From an uncultured Selenomonadales bacterium (GTDB lineage Bacteria > Bacillota > Negativicutes > Selenomonadales > Selenomonadaceae): a stretch of 15,612 bases of DNA. Both the position numbers and the translations under genes were made by a program. The DNA lies in assembly GCA_947305445.1 (NCBI GenBank), contig CAMZDU010000002.1:1-15612 (forward strand), in the 5' to 3' direction. This document shows positions 1-8,666 of the stretch, one piece after another. The notes beneath the pieces are model-generated. The model saw nothing but the letters and a program-made list of their open reading frames with translations, did not search any database and was not told where the DNA came from. The first letter of the stretch is position 1. Every line of letters starts with the position of its first letter.

Positions 1-1
1 C

Positions 2-532
2 ATGCAGTACAAGTGCAAGCTGACCGTCATTGACAAAAAAGTTTTCGGCGACTTGCAGGAAAAATACCTTGCCGATCCGAAATCGGGCGTGTGTCCGTTC
101 TACGAAGTCGGCACGGAATATATTTTCGAGCGTTACGGCGACGAGGACACTTTCTGGACGCAAGGCAAAGGTGCGCATTGCTCCGAGGCTTGGGACTGCT
201 TCAGCCGCTATGTTTATACGGCTCTGCAGGGCGGCTCAATAATGCGCGGCTGGACGAACGATGAGCATATGATGATTGCCTGTTGCAATGACGGCACGCG
301 CCCCGTGATTTTCAAAATCGAGCGGCTCGATTACAAAGTCGTTTACGTCGACGCGGACGAAACTGCTCAGAAAAAAATTGTCGACGCGCTGAAAAATCTT
401 GACGGCGTGACGAACGCGGTCTATCGTGCCGACAAAAATTTTCTGGAAGTTTTCATGGACAGGAATCGCGAAGTTGCCGACGACAAAATTATTTCGGCGG
501 CCGGCGACGTTAAAATCATTCGCATTGATTAG
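2..532 (+). CDS. TIGR04076-like Cys-containing protein with C-terminal HMA-like fold
   Basis: The 176-residue product has two parts. Residues 1-108 resemble the small uncharacterised TIGR04076 family: a beta-strand start (MQYKCKLTVI), a CPFYEVG motif at C31, CSEAWD at C60, a GG-containing segment at 77-78, and ACCNDGTRPVIFKIE at 93-107. The conserved cysteines suggest metal or redox chemistry, but the family function is not established. Residues about 111-175 look like a beta-alpha-beta-beta-alpha-beta ferredoxin-like fold of the heavy-metal-associated type, without the CxxC metal motif. The ATG at base 2 fits the family N-terminus, but its ribosome binding site lies outside the window, so an earlier start cannot be excluded. 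The stop codon overlaps the ribosome binding site of rsmB, so the two are co-transcribed. Family assignment is from motif recognition only. Confidence 0.75.
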   Translation: MQYKCKLTVIDKKVFGDLQEKYLADPKSGVCPFYEVGTEYIFERYGDEDTFWTQGKGAHCSEAWDCFSRYVYTALQGGSIMRGWTNDEHMMIACCNDGTRPVIFKIERLDYKVVYVDADETAQKKIVDALKNLDGVTNAVYRADKNFLEVFMDRNREVADDKIISAAGDVKIIRID

Positions 533-536
533 GAGG
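531..536 (+). promoter_or_regulatory. RBS fixing the rsmB start
   Basis: AGGAGG overlaps the TAG stop of the upstream gene (530-532) and lies 6 nt before the TTG at 543. It decides the rsmB start over the in-frame upstream candidate at 426, which would overlap the preceding gene by about 100 bases. Confidence 0.85.
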
Positions 537-542
537 CTCGCC

Positions 543-1829
543 TTGGACAACGTGAGACTGGCGGCGACGAAAATTTTGTTCGACGTGGCGGCTAAAGGTG
601 CATGGGCGAACGTGGCATTGGCGCAGACGTTGCGGCAAGAAAAATTTTCCGACCTGGACAGAAAATTTTGCACGGAGCTGGTTTACGGCACGGTGAAGGC
701 CGGCGCGTCACTCGATTGGAAAATTTCCAAATACCTCAACCGTCCGCTCGCCAAAGTAGACGAAAAAATTTTAGCCGTCCTGCGCGTGGGCATGTATCAA
801 ATTTTTTTCCTCGACCGTGTGCCGAATTCTGCGGCGGTAAATGAATCGGTGGAGCTGTCGAAAAAATTTTGCGGACTGGGCGCGTCAAAGTTTGTCAACG
901 GCGTACTGCGCTCGGCCGTGCGCGACATGCATAAATCAGACTTTCCGACGGGCGACGACGTGCAATCGCTGGCGTTGCGAACTTTTCACCCCGCGTGGCT
1001 CGTACAGCTGTTCGCGGAAGAATTTGAACTCGACGCGACGAAACGACTGCTCGACTTCGACAACACCGATCCGCCGCTGTGCCTGCGCGTAAATTTTTTG
1101 CGAACGACGCGTGAAAAAATTTTGTCCGCGCTGAAAAATTTCGGACTACAAGCCGAGGAGTCGACACTCGCACCCGAAGGCGTCATTTGTCGCGGACACG
1201 GTGCGCTTGACAAATTCCAACCGTTGCGGGCGGGGCTGTGTCAAGTTCAAGACGAAAGCTCCATGACGGCGGCGCGGTTGCTCGCTCCCAAGCCCGACGA
1301 ATTCGTAATTGATTGTTGCGCGGCTCCGGGCGGCAAGTCGACGCATTTGGCGGAGCTGATGAAAAATCGCGGACGAATCGTCGCGGCAGACATTTACGAG
1401 ACGAAACTTGAGCACGTCGCGCAAAACGCGCAACGCCTCGGCATAAAAATTATCGAGCCGCTGTTGATTGACGCCCGCGAAATCGGCGACAAATTTTTTG
1501 AACAGGCCGACAAAATTTTAGTCGACGCGCCGTGTTCGGGTCTGGGCGTGTTGCGTCGGAAGGCGGATTTGCGTTGGCGAAAAAATTTCAACGAACTGCA
1601 GGAGTTGCCCGGGTTGCAGTCGGAAATTTTGGCGAGCGCGGCCAAAGCTCTGAAGCGCGGCGGAATTTTGCTTTACAGCACCTGCACAATCACACGTCGC
1701 GAAAACGAAGCGGTCGTTGAAAATTTTTTGTCGTCGCGCGAAGATTTTCGGCTAACGGAGATGCGAACACTCCTGCCGCACGAGACGAACACCGACGGAT
1801 TTTTCTTCGCGAAAATTATTCGGACATGA
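543..1829 (+). CDS. rsmB: 16S rRNA (cytosine-967-C5)-methyltransferase RsmB
   Basis: RsmB methylates C967 of 16S rRNA using S-adenosylmethionine. From the TTG start the product is 428 residues, almost the E. coli length of 429. Residues about 1-140 form a NusB-like RNA-binding domain. The Rossmann methyltransferase domain follows, with SAM-binding motif I DCCAAPGGKS at 257-266, motif IV DAPCSG at 328-333 (C331, the product-release cysteine in this family) and motif VI YSTCT with C381, the catalytic nucleophile. The C-terminus ends in GFFFAKI, typical of the family. It is the second gene of an operon with the TIGR04076-like gene and is followed by an intrinsic terminator. The gene is rich in AAAATTTT octamers: eight in 1.3 kb by hand count. 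Confidence 0.96.
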   Translation: MDNVRLAATKILFDVAAKGAWANVALAQTLRQEKFSDLDRKFCTELVYGTVKAGASLDWKISKYLNRPLAKVDEKILAVLRVGMYQIFFLDRVPNSAAVNESVELSKKFCGLGASKFVNGVLRSAVRDMHKSDFPTGDDVQSLALRTFHPAWLVQLFAEEFELDATKRLLDFDNTDPPLCLRVNFLRTTREKILSALKNFGLQAEESTLAPEGVICRGHGALDKFQPLRAGLCQVQDESSMTAARLLAPKPDEFVIDCCAAPGGKSTHLAELMKNRGRIVAADIYETKLEHVAQNAQRLGIKIIEPLLIDAREIGDKFFEQADKILVDAPCSGLGVLRRKADLRWRKNFNELQELPGLQSEILASAAKALKRGGILLYSTCTITRRENEAVVENFLSSREDFRLTEMRTLLPHETNTDGFFFAKIIRT

Positions 1830-1836
1830 AAAATTT

Positions 1837-1864
1837 TTCCGACAAGACGTCGGAATTTTTTTTT
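1837..1864 (+). terminator. Intrinsic terminator after rsmB
   Basis: A 7-bp stem (TTCCGAC 1837-1843 with GTCGGAA 1849-1855) and 5-nt loop are followed at once by nine T residues (1856-1864). It begins 7 nt after the rsmB stop and separates that operon from topB. Confidence 0.88.
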
Positions 1865-1881
1865 GTTCGGGGAAGGCGAGG

Positions 1882-1910
1882 TTGTCTGTTGCGGAAAAAT
1901 TTTTTATAAT
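1882..1910 (+). promoter_or_regulatory. topB promoter (sigma-A type)
   Basis: TTGTCT (1882-1887) and a perfect TATAAT (1905-1910) are separated by 17 bp. The expected transcription start near 1917 coincides with the ribosome binding site GAGGTGA (1917-1923), so the 5' leader would be only about 13 nt. An AAAATTTT octamer fills the spacer just upstream of the -10 box. Confidence 0.75.
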
Positions 1911-1929
1911 CGGCGCGAGGTGAATTTTG

Positions 1930-4182
1930 GTGAGACTTTACATAGCCGAGAAGCCGTCGATGGCGCGGGAACTGGCGTCGTGCCTGAAAAATCCCCAACG
2001 CGGCAGAGGCTTTATAAAAACTGACGGCGGCGTTGTGACCTGGCTCGTCGGTCACGTGTTGCAACAGGTTGAGCCGGACGCTTACGACCCGAAATATAAA
2101 TTTTGGCGTGCGGAGGATTTGCCGATTGTTCCCGAACATTGGAAATTGCAAGTCAATCCTTCGACCGCCGAGCAGTTCCAAATCGTCAAGTCGCTGATAA
2201 GTCGTGCGGATGAGATTATTCACGCCGGCGACCCCGACCGCGAAGGTCAACTGCTCGTCGACGAGGTGCTTGACTTCGTAGGCAACAAAAAGCCTGTCAA
2301 AAGAATTTTGCTCAACGCCTTGGACGAGACGAGCATTCGCCGCGCCAATGCCGACTTGCGCGACAACGCCGAATTCTTCAACCTGAAACAATCCGCGCTG
2401 GCTCGCTCGCGTGCCGACTGGCTCATCGGCATGAATCTTTCGCGGGCTTACACGCTGTCGGCTCGCCGTCACGGTCACGACGGATTGATTTTACCGATTG
2501 GCCGCGTGAAGACGCCGACGCTTGCGCTGGTCGTGCGCCGAGAACGCGAGATAAAAAATTTTAATCCCTTCGACTTCTTCACGATTCGTGCGACATTCGA
2601 GCACGCCAACGGACTTTTCTCCGCGCAATTCAAGCCGTCAAAAAAGATGCTGGACTTGTCTGCTTTCGACGGCGAGGGACGACTCGTCGACAAAAATTTT
2701 GCTGAACAGCTCGCAAAAAAATTTTCTGCCGCGCCGTTTGACGGAAAAATTTCTTCGTACAAGACGACCGAAAAAAAAGAGTGGCAACCGTTGCCGTTCT
2801 CGCTGTCGACGTTGCAAGTGACCGCCGGCAAAGCTTTCGGTTATTCGCCGCAACAAGTACTCGACGCCGCGCAAAGTCTCTACGAAAAAAAATTGACGAC
2901 TTATCCGCGCTCCGACTGCGAATATTTGCCGACAAACCAGTTTAAAGACGCGCCGATTATTTTAAAAAATCTCGCCGCTTTGAGTGACGAACGGTTGCAT
3001 AAATTATCTGCGAATGCTTCGGCCGCGATTAAAAGCCGCGCTTGGAACGACAAAAAAATTTCCGCGCACCATGCGATTATTCCAACGCGCAAGCCGTTAA
3101 ACACGCAACTGACCGTCGTCGAGTTAAACGTCTACATGCTTATTGCGAAAAACTACGCCGTGCAATTTTATCCACAACACGTTTACGACGAGACCGTTGT
3201 CGCCGTCAAGTACAAGGACGAAACTTTCACGGCTCGCGGCAAAGTCGTCAAGAAACTCGGCTGGCGGGAATTTTATACCGCGCCGAAGTCTAAAGCCGAC
3301 GACGAGAGCGATACTTTTTTGCCGCAGATGAAGGAAGGCGACGACGTTCAATACAAGTCCGGCGACCTCAAGAAAAGTGTCACGAAGCCGCCCGTCAGAT
3401 TCACTTCGTCAACTCTGGTGCAGGGCATGAAGGACATTCACAAGTACGTAAAAAATCCCGACGCACGCAAACAGCTTAAGGACGTTTACGGCATCGGCAC
3501 CGAGGCGACGCGGGCGGCTATAATCGAAGATTTGATTCAGCGGAAATTTTTGCGCGTCGTCAAAAAAAATCTTTATCCGACCGAGCAAGCGTATCTGCTG
3601 ATTGATGCGTTGCCCGATGAAATGACTTATCCCGACGCGACCGCCATTTGGGAGGATAAACTTCACTCTATGAGCGAAGGCGACGGCACGCTTGAAGATT
3701 TTTTGGCGGGGCAGGTAAAATTCACGAGCGAGCTTGTCGAGGCGGCGACCACCGCAAAATTCGCCGACGCCGAAGATATTTTTAAGTGTCCGAACTGCGG
3801 CTCCGCGCTCGTCAAACGCAACGGCAACTACTGCGAGTTTTGGGGCTGTACAAATTATCCCGACTGCAAGGCGGCCTTCGACGACGACAACGGCAAGCCA
3901 GATCTTGACGGCAAAGCTCGTTCCGCTCGGCTGATTAAAGAAGGTGCGCCGACTTGTCCGAACTGCGGCTCTGCGCTCGTCAAACGCAACGGCAAGAACG
4001 GCGAGTTCTGGGGTTGCTCGAATTATCCGAGATGTCGCACGACTTTTAATGACAAGGACGGCAAGCCCGACTTCGACGGCAAAAAATTTCTCCGCGCTCC
4101 GACTGTTGAGGTTCCAGCCAATTTTAATTTTGCTGACTTCGAGCCGATAATCTCTTCCGCTGACTTCGACCCATCACGATAA
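1930..4182 (+). CDS. topB: DNA topoisomerase III (type IA) with tandem C-terminal zinc modules
   Basis: This type IA topoisomerase cuts one DNA strand through a 5'-phosphotyrosyl link and decatenates or relaxes DNA. The chosen GTG start gives 750 residues beginning MRLYIAEKPSMA, matching the family and lying 6 nt after GAGGTGA; a TTG one codon earlier is less well spaced. The Toprim domain has E7 and the metal-binding triad DPDRE at 101-105. The active-site tyrosine is Y325 in LTTYPRSD. The C-terminus carries two Cys4 zinc modules (C620/C623/C640/C646 and C676/C679/C696/C702) linked by acidic GKPDxDGK spacers. These are near-copies at the DNA level. The gene has its own promoter, and no hairpin terminator was found after it. 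AAAATTTT octamers are sparse (three in 2.25 kb). Confidence 0.95.
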   Translation: MRLYIAEKPSMARELASCLKNPQRGRGFIKTDGGVVTWLVGHVLQQVEPDAYDPKYKFWRAEDLPIVPEHWKLQVNPSTAEQFQIVKSLISRADEIIHAGDPDREGQLLVDEVLDFVGNKKPVKRILLNALDETSIRRANADLRDNAEFFNLKQSALARSRADWLIGMNLSRAYTLSARRHGHDGLILPIGRVKTPTLALVVRREREIKNFNPFDFFTIRATFEHANGLFSAQFKPSKKMLDLSAFDGEGRLVDKNFAEQLAKKFSAAPFDGKISSYKTTEKKEWQPLPFSLSTLQVTAGKAFGYSPQQVLDAAQSLYEKKLTTYPRSDCEYLPTNQFKDAPIILKNLAALSDERLHKLSANASAAIKSRAWNDKKISAHHAIIPTRKPLNTQLTVVELNVYMLIAKNYAVQFYPQHVYDETVVAVKYKDETFTARGKVVKKLGWREFYTAPKSKADDESDTFLPQMKEGDDVQYKSGDLKKSVTKPPVRFTSSTLVQGMKDIHKYVKNPDARKQLKDVYGIGTEATRAAIIEDLIQRKFLRVVKKNLYPTEQAYLLIDALPDEMTYPDATAIWEDKLHSMSEGDGTLEDFLAGQVKFTSELVEAATTAKFADAEDIFKCPNCGSALVKRNGNYCEFWGCTNYPDCKAAFDDDNGKPDLDGKARSARLIKEGAPTCPNCGSALVKRNGKNGEFWGCSNYPRCRTTFNDKDGKPDFDGKKFLRAPTVEVPANFNFADFEPIISSADFDPSR
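3787..3995 (+). repeat. Tandem 168-bp duplication encoding the TopB zinc modules
   Basis: Bases 3787-3827 and 3955-3995 match at 40 of 41 positions, encoding CPNCGSALVKRNG twice. Similarity continues at the same 168-base (56-codon) offset through the GEFWGC/NYP part and the GGCAAGCC spacer near 3892 and 4060. The synonymous positions are nearly unchanged, which points to recent duplication or gene conversion within topB. Confidence 0.85.
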
Positions 4183-4311
4183 CATTTAAGCGGCGAAATC
4201 TCGATGATTCAGAAAGCTCACGTCTCTTTAAAAAATTTTTTCATGACAATCGCTTCTGCTTCTTTCGTTGAAAAATTTTTCGGCATGCACGGCAAAGTTC
4301 TTGCGCGTCAA

Positions 4312-4340
4312 TCGACAAGCAACGACCGCTGTGCTATAAT
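4312..4340 (+). promoter_or_regulatory. alaS promoter (sigma-A type)
   Basis: TCGACA (4312-4317) and a perfect TATAAT (4335-4340) are 17 bp apart. The expected start near 4347 gives a leader of about 25 nt before the TTG at 4372. That is too short for a T-box, so no tRNA-sensing leader is present on this transcript. Between the topB stop and this promoter (4183-4311) I see only AAAATTTT-type palindromes, including GAAAAATTTTTC at 4270-4281. Confidence 0.75.
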
Positions 4341-4371
4341 TCGCGGCGAAAATTTTTTGGAGGTTGATATT

Positions 4372-6993
4372 TTGAAATACATGACAGGCAAAGAAGCGGC
4401 TACGGCGTTTCTGAAATTTTTCGAGAGCAAAGGACATCTCGTCATGCCGAGCTTTTCGTTGATACCCGAAAACGACCCGACGCTGTTGATGATTGGCGCG
4501 GGTATGGCTCCGCTTAAACCGTTCTTCACGGGCAAGCTTAAGCCGCCGTGCCCGCGTGTGACGACAAATCAGCGGTGCGTGCGCACCGGCGACATTGAAA
4601 ACGTCGGACGCACTGCCCGACATCATACGGCGTTTATGATGCTGGGAAATTTTTCTTTCGGCGACTACTTCAAAGCGGAGGCAATTCCGTGGGCGTGGGA
4701 ATTTTTGACGGAAGTCTGCGAACTGCCGCGTGAAAAACTTTGGGTGTCAATCTATCCGAACGACGACGAGGCCGAGCAAATTTGGCTCAAGCAACCCGGA
4801 CTCAATCCCGAACACATAATCCGCCTTGATGACAATTTCTGGGAAATCGGTCCCGGTCCGTGCGGTCCCGACAGCGAAATTTATATCGACCTGGGCGAGG
4901 AGCGCGGTTGCGGAAAAGAAACTTGCGCTCCCGGTTGCGACTGCGACAGATTTTTGGAAATTTGGAATTTGGTTTTCACGCAGTTTGACAAAACCGAAGA
5001 TGGCGAGTACAAACCGCTTGAGCATAAAAATATCGACACGGGTTGCGGGCTGGAGCGTCTGGCTTCCGTCCTGCAACAAAAGAACTCCAACTTCGAGACC
5101 GACCTGCTCTTTCCGATAATCGAATACGTCGAACAAATCAGCGGGCTGAAATTCGGCGACGACGCCAAAAAAGATATTTCCATGAAAGTTATCGCCGACC
5201 ATGCGCGGTCAATGGCGTTCATGATTATGGATAAGATTTTGCCGTCGAACGAAGGCCGCGGCTACGTCCTGCGCAGAATTTTGCGGCGGGCGATTCGTCA
5301 TGGGCGCATGCTCGGTATCCGCGACGCATTCCTTGAAGGCGCGATTGGCGTCGTCGCGAAAATTTATGACGGCTTCGCTGACTTCGAGGAACTTGCCAAA
5401 AACGTCGGCTACATCAAAAAAGTCGTGCGGCTTGAGGAAGATCGTTTCGCCGCGACGCTCGCGCAAGGCATGGAAGTTTTGACGCGGGAGATCGACGCCG
5501 CCAAAGCTTCGGGCAAATCCGAACTCGACGGCGAAATTTGTTTCAAGCTGTACGACACGTTCGGCTTCCCGTTCGAGCTGACTGAGGAAATTTTGGTGGA
5601 AAACAACCTTGCGCCCGACAAGGCAGGCTTCGATTCGGCGATGGAGGCTCAGCGTCAACGCGCCCGCGCCGCTCGTGCCGCAAATGAACGCCTTGACGTT
5701 CCCGACCTGCTTAACGTCGACACCGAACACCTCACGCGTGACGAGACTTGCACGTCGTCAAAAGTTTTTGCAATTTGGAAGGACGGCAAACTTGTCGATG
5801 AACTCACCGACGGCGACGCGGCCGGAATTATTTTGGAGTGCACGCCCTTTTACGCGGAGGGCGGCGGACAAGTCGGCGACGAGGGCTGGATTTTCGGCGA
5901 ACTCGGCAAGATTAAAATTTCCAACGCGAAAAAACTTCCCGACGGCACGATTTACCACGAGGCTTACGTCGAGGAAGGTCAGCTTAAAGTCGGCGACGCC
6001 GTTGAAATTCGCATCGACCGCGACAAAAAACTTTCCTCCGCCCGCAACCACACCGCGACGCATTTGCTCCAGGCCGCGCTGAAAAAAGTTGTTGGCAACC
6101 AAGTCAATCAGGCCGGCTCGCTCGTCACGCCGGAGAGATTGCGCTTCGACTTCTCGAACTTTGAACCTGTCACCGCTCAACAGCTCGCCGACGTCGAAGA
6201 ACTCGTCAACGAAGAAATTTTGAAGTCGGCTGACGTCACGATTCGACAAATGCCGATTGACGAGGCCAAAAAGCTCGGTGCGATGGCTCTGTTCGGCGAA
6301 AAGTACGGCGACATTGTGCGCGTCGTCAGCGTCGAAGACTTCAGCTGCGAACTTTGCGGCGGCTCCCACGTCAAGAACGTCGGACAAATCGGTCGCTTCA
6401 AAATCGTCAGCGAAGGCGGCATTGCGGCGGGCGTGCGTCGTATCGAGGCTGTCACAGGTCGTGCGGCGATTAAGGACGCCACTCATCAAGCCGAGCTGTT
6501 GAATCAAACCGCCGCGCTGTTAAAAGTTCGTCCCGAAGATTTGCCCGCGCAAGTCGAAAAAATTTTGGCGGACGATAAAACCATGCGCAAACAGCTCGAA
6601 GAAGTTCAAAAACTCAAAGAACGTGCCGAGGCTCAAAAACTTTTGGTCGGCGGCGAAGAAGTCGGCGGGCTGAAATATCTTAAAGGCGTCGTGCAGACGA
6701 AAACTCCCGACGAGTTGCGCGGCATGACCGATTTCATCAGCGACAAGCTCGACGGCGGCGTTGTAGTGCTGGCGGCCGTTAACGACGGAAAAGTTTCGCT
6801 GGTCGTCAAAGCCGACAAAAAAGCTGTGGCGGCCGGCGTGCACGCGGGCAAAATCGTCAAGGAGATTTCCAAGCTCGTTGGCGGCGGCGGCGGCGGTCGT
6901 CCCGACATGGCTCAAGCCGGCGGCAAAAATCCCGAAGGCATTCCGCAAATGTTTGACGCGGCAAAAAAAATTCTGACTGACTTAACGAAATAA
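4372..6993 (+). CDS. alaS: Alanine--tRNA ligase
   Basis: This class II synthetase charges tRNA-Ala and removes mischarged Ser and Gly. The TTG start lies 8 nt after GGAGG (4359-4363) and gives 873 residues, close to the usual length. An in-frame upstream extension from 4204 is rejected because it would cross the promoter. Visible features are the class II catalytic core (NDPTLLMIGAGM; TNQRCVRTGDIENVG; GLERLASVLQ), the editing domain with zinc ligands H560, H564, C662 and H666 (HTATH and CELCGGSH), and the C-terminal DHHA1 region with its Gly-rich loop GGGGGGRPDMAQAGG. It contains only one AAAATTTT octamer in 2.6 kb, far below its neighbours. It is monocistronic: promoter upstream, terminator downstream. 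Confidence 0.97.
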   Translation: MKYMTGKEAATAFLKFFESKGHLVMPSFSLIPENDPTLLMIGAGMAPLKPFFTGKLKPPCPRVTTNQRCVRTGDIENVGRTARHHTAFMMLGNFSFGDYFKAEAIPWAWEFLTEVCELPREKLWVSIYPNDDEAEQIWLKQPGLNPEHIIRLDDNFWEIGPGPCGPDSEIYIDLGEERGCGKETCAPGCDCDRFLEIWNLVFTQFDKTEDGEYKPLEHKNIDTGCGLERLASVLQQKNSNFETDLLFPIIEYVEQISGLKFGDDAKKDISMKVIADHARSMAFMIMDKILPSNEGRGYVLRRILRRAIRHGRMLGIRDAFLEGAIGVVAKIYDGFADFEELAKNVGYIKKVVRLEEDRFAATLAQGMEVLTREIDAAKASGKSELDGEICFKLYDTFGFPFELTEEILVENNLAPDKAGFDSAMEAQRQRARAARAANERLDVPDLLNVDTEHLTRDETCTSSKVFAIWKDGKLVDELTDGDAAGIILECTPFYAEGGGQVGDEGWIFGELGKIKISNAKKLPDGTIYHEAYVEEGQLKVGDAVEIRIDRDKKLSSARNHTATHLLQAALKKVVGNQVNQAGSLVTPERLRFDFSNFEPVTAQQLADVEELVNEEILKSADVTIRQMPIDEAKKLGAMALFGEKYGDIVRVVSVEDFSCELCGGSHVKNVGQIGRFKIVSEGGIAAGVRRIEAVTGRAAIKDATHQAELLNQTAALLKVRPEDLPAQVEKILADDKTMRKQLEEVQKLKERAEAQKLLVGGEEVGGLKYLKGVVQTKTPDELRGMTDFISDKLDGGVVVLAAVNDGKVSLVVKADKKAVAAGVHAGKIVKEISKLVGGGGGGRPDMAQAGGKNPEGIPQMFDAAKKILTDLTK

Positions 6994-7092
6994 TCCGTTG
7001 TGAGTGTAAGTTGCGCTATCCGTAGCTCAGCGGAGATACACCGACCATATCCGCGCGCTCTCTCTTGTATCAAAAATTTTTTTCCGAGTACG

Positions 7093-7120
7093 AATCCCCG
7101 CGAGGGGCTTATTTTTTTTT
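7093..7120 (+). terminator. Intrinsic terminator after alaS
   Basis: CCCC (7096-7099), a GCGA tetraloop and GGGG (7104-7107) form a short GC stem, extended by AA/TT across one mismatch, followed by nine T residues (7112-7120). It lies about 100 bases after the alaS stop and 42 bases before the next gene. Confidence 0.7.
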
Positions 7121-7161
7121 GCAAGCCGATATAAAATTTCTTTTCAAGGAGGCGATGATCA

Positions 7162-8666
7162 ATGAAAAAATTTTTGGCGACAATCTGCGCGGCGGCAATG
7201 TTAATGACGGGTTGCGGCGGCGAGAAAACTTCCGCGCCCGACGAAAAAACTTTTACCTACGGCACGATAGCTTACGGCGTGGCAATGGAAAATACCGGCA
7301 CCAATCCGCACGACAGCTACAGCGGCTGGTCGACGTTGCGCTACGGTATCGGCGAAACGCTTTTTAAATTTAACGAGCACATGGAGCTTGAGCCGTGGCT
7401 TGCAGAAAGTTTTGAACAGGTTGACGATTTTACCGTCCGCATAAAAATTAACGACGCCGCAACTTTTTCAAACGGCAAGAAAGTCGACGGCGCGGCTGTC
7501 AAAAAATGTTTGGACGCGCTCATCACCAATCACGACCGCGCTCCCCGCGACCTCAAGATTACTTCGTCACGATTAAATCCGCCGAGAAGGTGCCCGCGCT
7601 CCTCAACTACCTGAGCGACCCTTACGGTTGCATTGTCGACGTTGACGCGGGTATTACGGACAACATTGCTGTCGGCACCGGACCTTACAAGGCCGTAAAA
7701 GTCACCGACACGCAAATTGACCTTGTCGCCAACGAAAATTATTGGGGAGCCGTCAAGCCGAAGCTCGACAAAATTGTTGTCAAGAGCATAACCGACGGCG
7801 ACACACTCACAATGGCCATGCAGAACGGCGAACTTGACGCGGTGCAGGGCTTGCCGTATTCGAGTCTGAAACTTTTCGGCGACGGCTACAAAATTTCGCA
7901 AGCGGACACTTCCCGCGTCTATCAAGCCGCGTTCAACTTCACGACGCCCGAACTGCAAGATATAAACGTTCGCCGCGCAATTTCCATGGCGATTGACAAA
8001 GAAAATTTCTGCAAAGTTCTGCTAAACGGCAACGGCACGCCCGCAGTCGGTCCTTTCCCCGCGAACTTGACGTTCGGCGACGATAAAGTTAGCGCGGTGC
8101 CTTACGACCTTGACGGCGCGAAAAAAATTTTGGCGGACGCGGGTTGGTCTGATAGCGACGGCGACGGTTACGTCGACAAGGACGGAAAAAATTTGGAGCT
8201 GCGCTGGTTGACTTACACTTCACGCCAGGAACTTCCGCTTTTGGCCGAGGCCGCGCAAGCCAACTTGAAATTAATCGGCATAAAACTCAACGTCAACGCC
8301 ACCGACAATTATAAAAGCTTCCTCAAGAGCGGCGACTACGATATTTTTTCTAAGGCAATCGTGACGGCCCCAACCGGCGACGGCGAATATTATTTCACAA
8401 GCCATATCGTCCCCGGCGCGGTCGACAACGCGGGCTTCTACGACAGCGCGGAGATTGTCGCGCTCGAAAACGAATTGCACAACACTTTCGGCGCGGAAAA
8501 TCGTTCGGAACTCGCAATTAAAATGTCTCAGCAAGTTCTCGACGATTGCGCGTTGATTTACGCTTCGCACCTGCGCATGTCGTTCGTCATGAAACCGAAT
8601 GTCGAAGGCTTCAGCGCACACCCGTCGGATTACTACGAGATTCGTCCGGAACTCGACAAAAAATGA
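7162..8666 (+). pseudogene. Family-5 solute-binding lipoprotein (peptide/nickel type), reading frame broken
   Basis: The product resembles the SBP_bac_5 binding proteins of Opp/Dpp/Nik ABC importers. The ATG at 7162 follows AAGGAGG (7146-7152) by 9 nt. Residues 1-18 form a lipoprotein signal (MKKFLATICAAAMLMTGC) with C18 as the lipid anchor. Family-like sequence runs to DRAPRDLKI near 7560, then leaves frame. The family sequence resumes in the -1 register with DYFVTIKSAEKVPALLNYL and runs to the TGA at 8664-8666. The join looks some 7-8 residues short of relatives, so a small deletion of 3n+1 bases (about 22-25) fits better than a single lost base. Without frameshifting the N-terminal product is 150 residues. 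Nickel versus peptide specificity cannot be told from sequence. The stop overlaps the next start as ATGA. Confidence 0.82.

Noticed and set aside
1816..2478. Minus-strand open frame of 220 codons antisense to topB
   Set aside because: It lies opposite the conserved Toprim region and runs through the rsmB terminator and topB promoter; the product resembles no family.
4204..4371. N-terminal extension of alaS
   Set aside because: It would cross the TATAAT promoter, and the family N-terminus aligns with the TTG at 4372 behind a good GGAGG.
4341..4371. T-box leader before alaS
   Set aside because: The leader from the predicted start is only about 25 nt, and no T-box core or antiterminator sequence is present.
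5758..6507. Minus-strand open frame of 249 codons antisense to alaS
   Set aside because: It lies opposite the alaS editing domain, where codon constraint keeps this frame open. No ribosome binding site or domain supports it.
6880..6900. GGC trinucleotide repeat in alaS
   Set aside because: It encodes the conserved Gly-rich loop of the AlaS C-terminal domain and is expected in the family.
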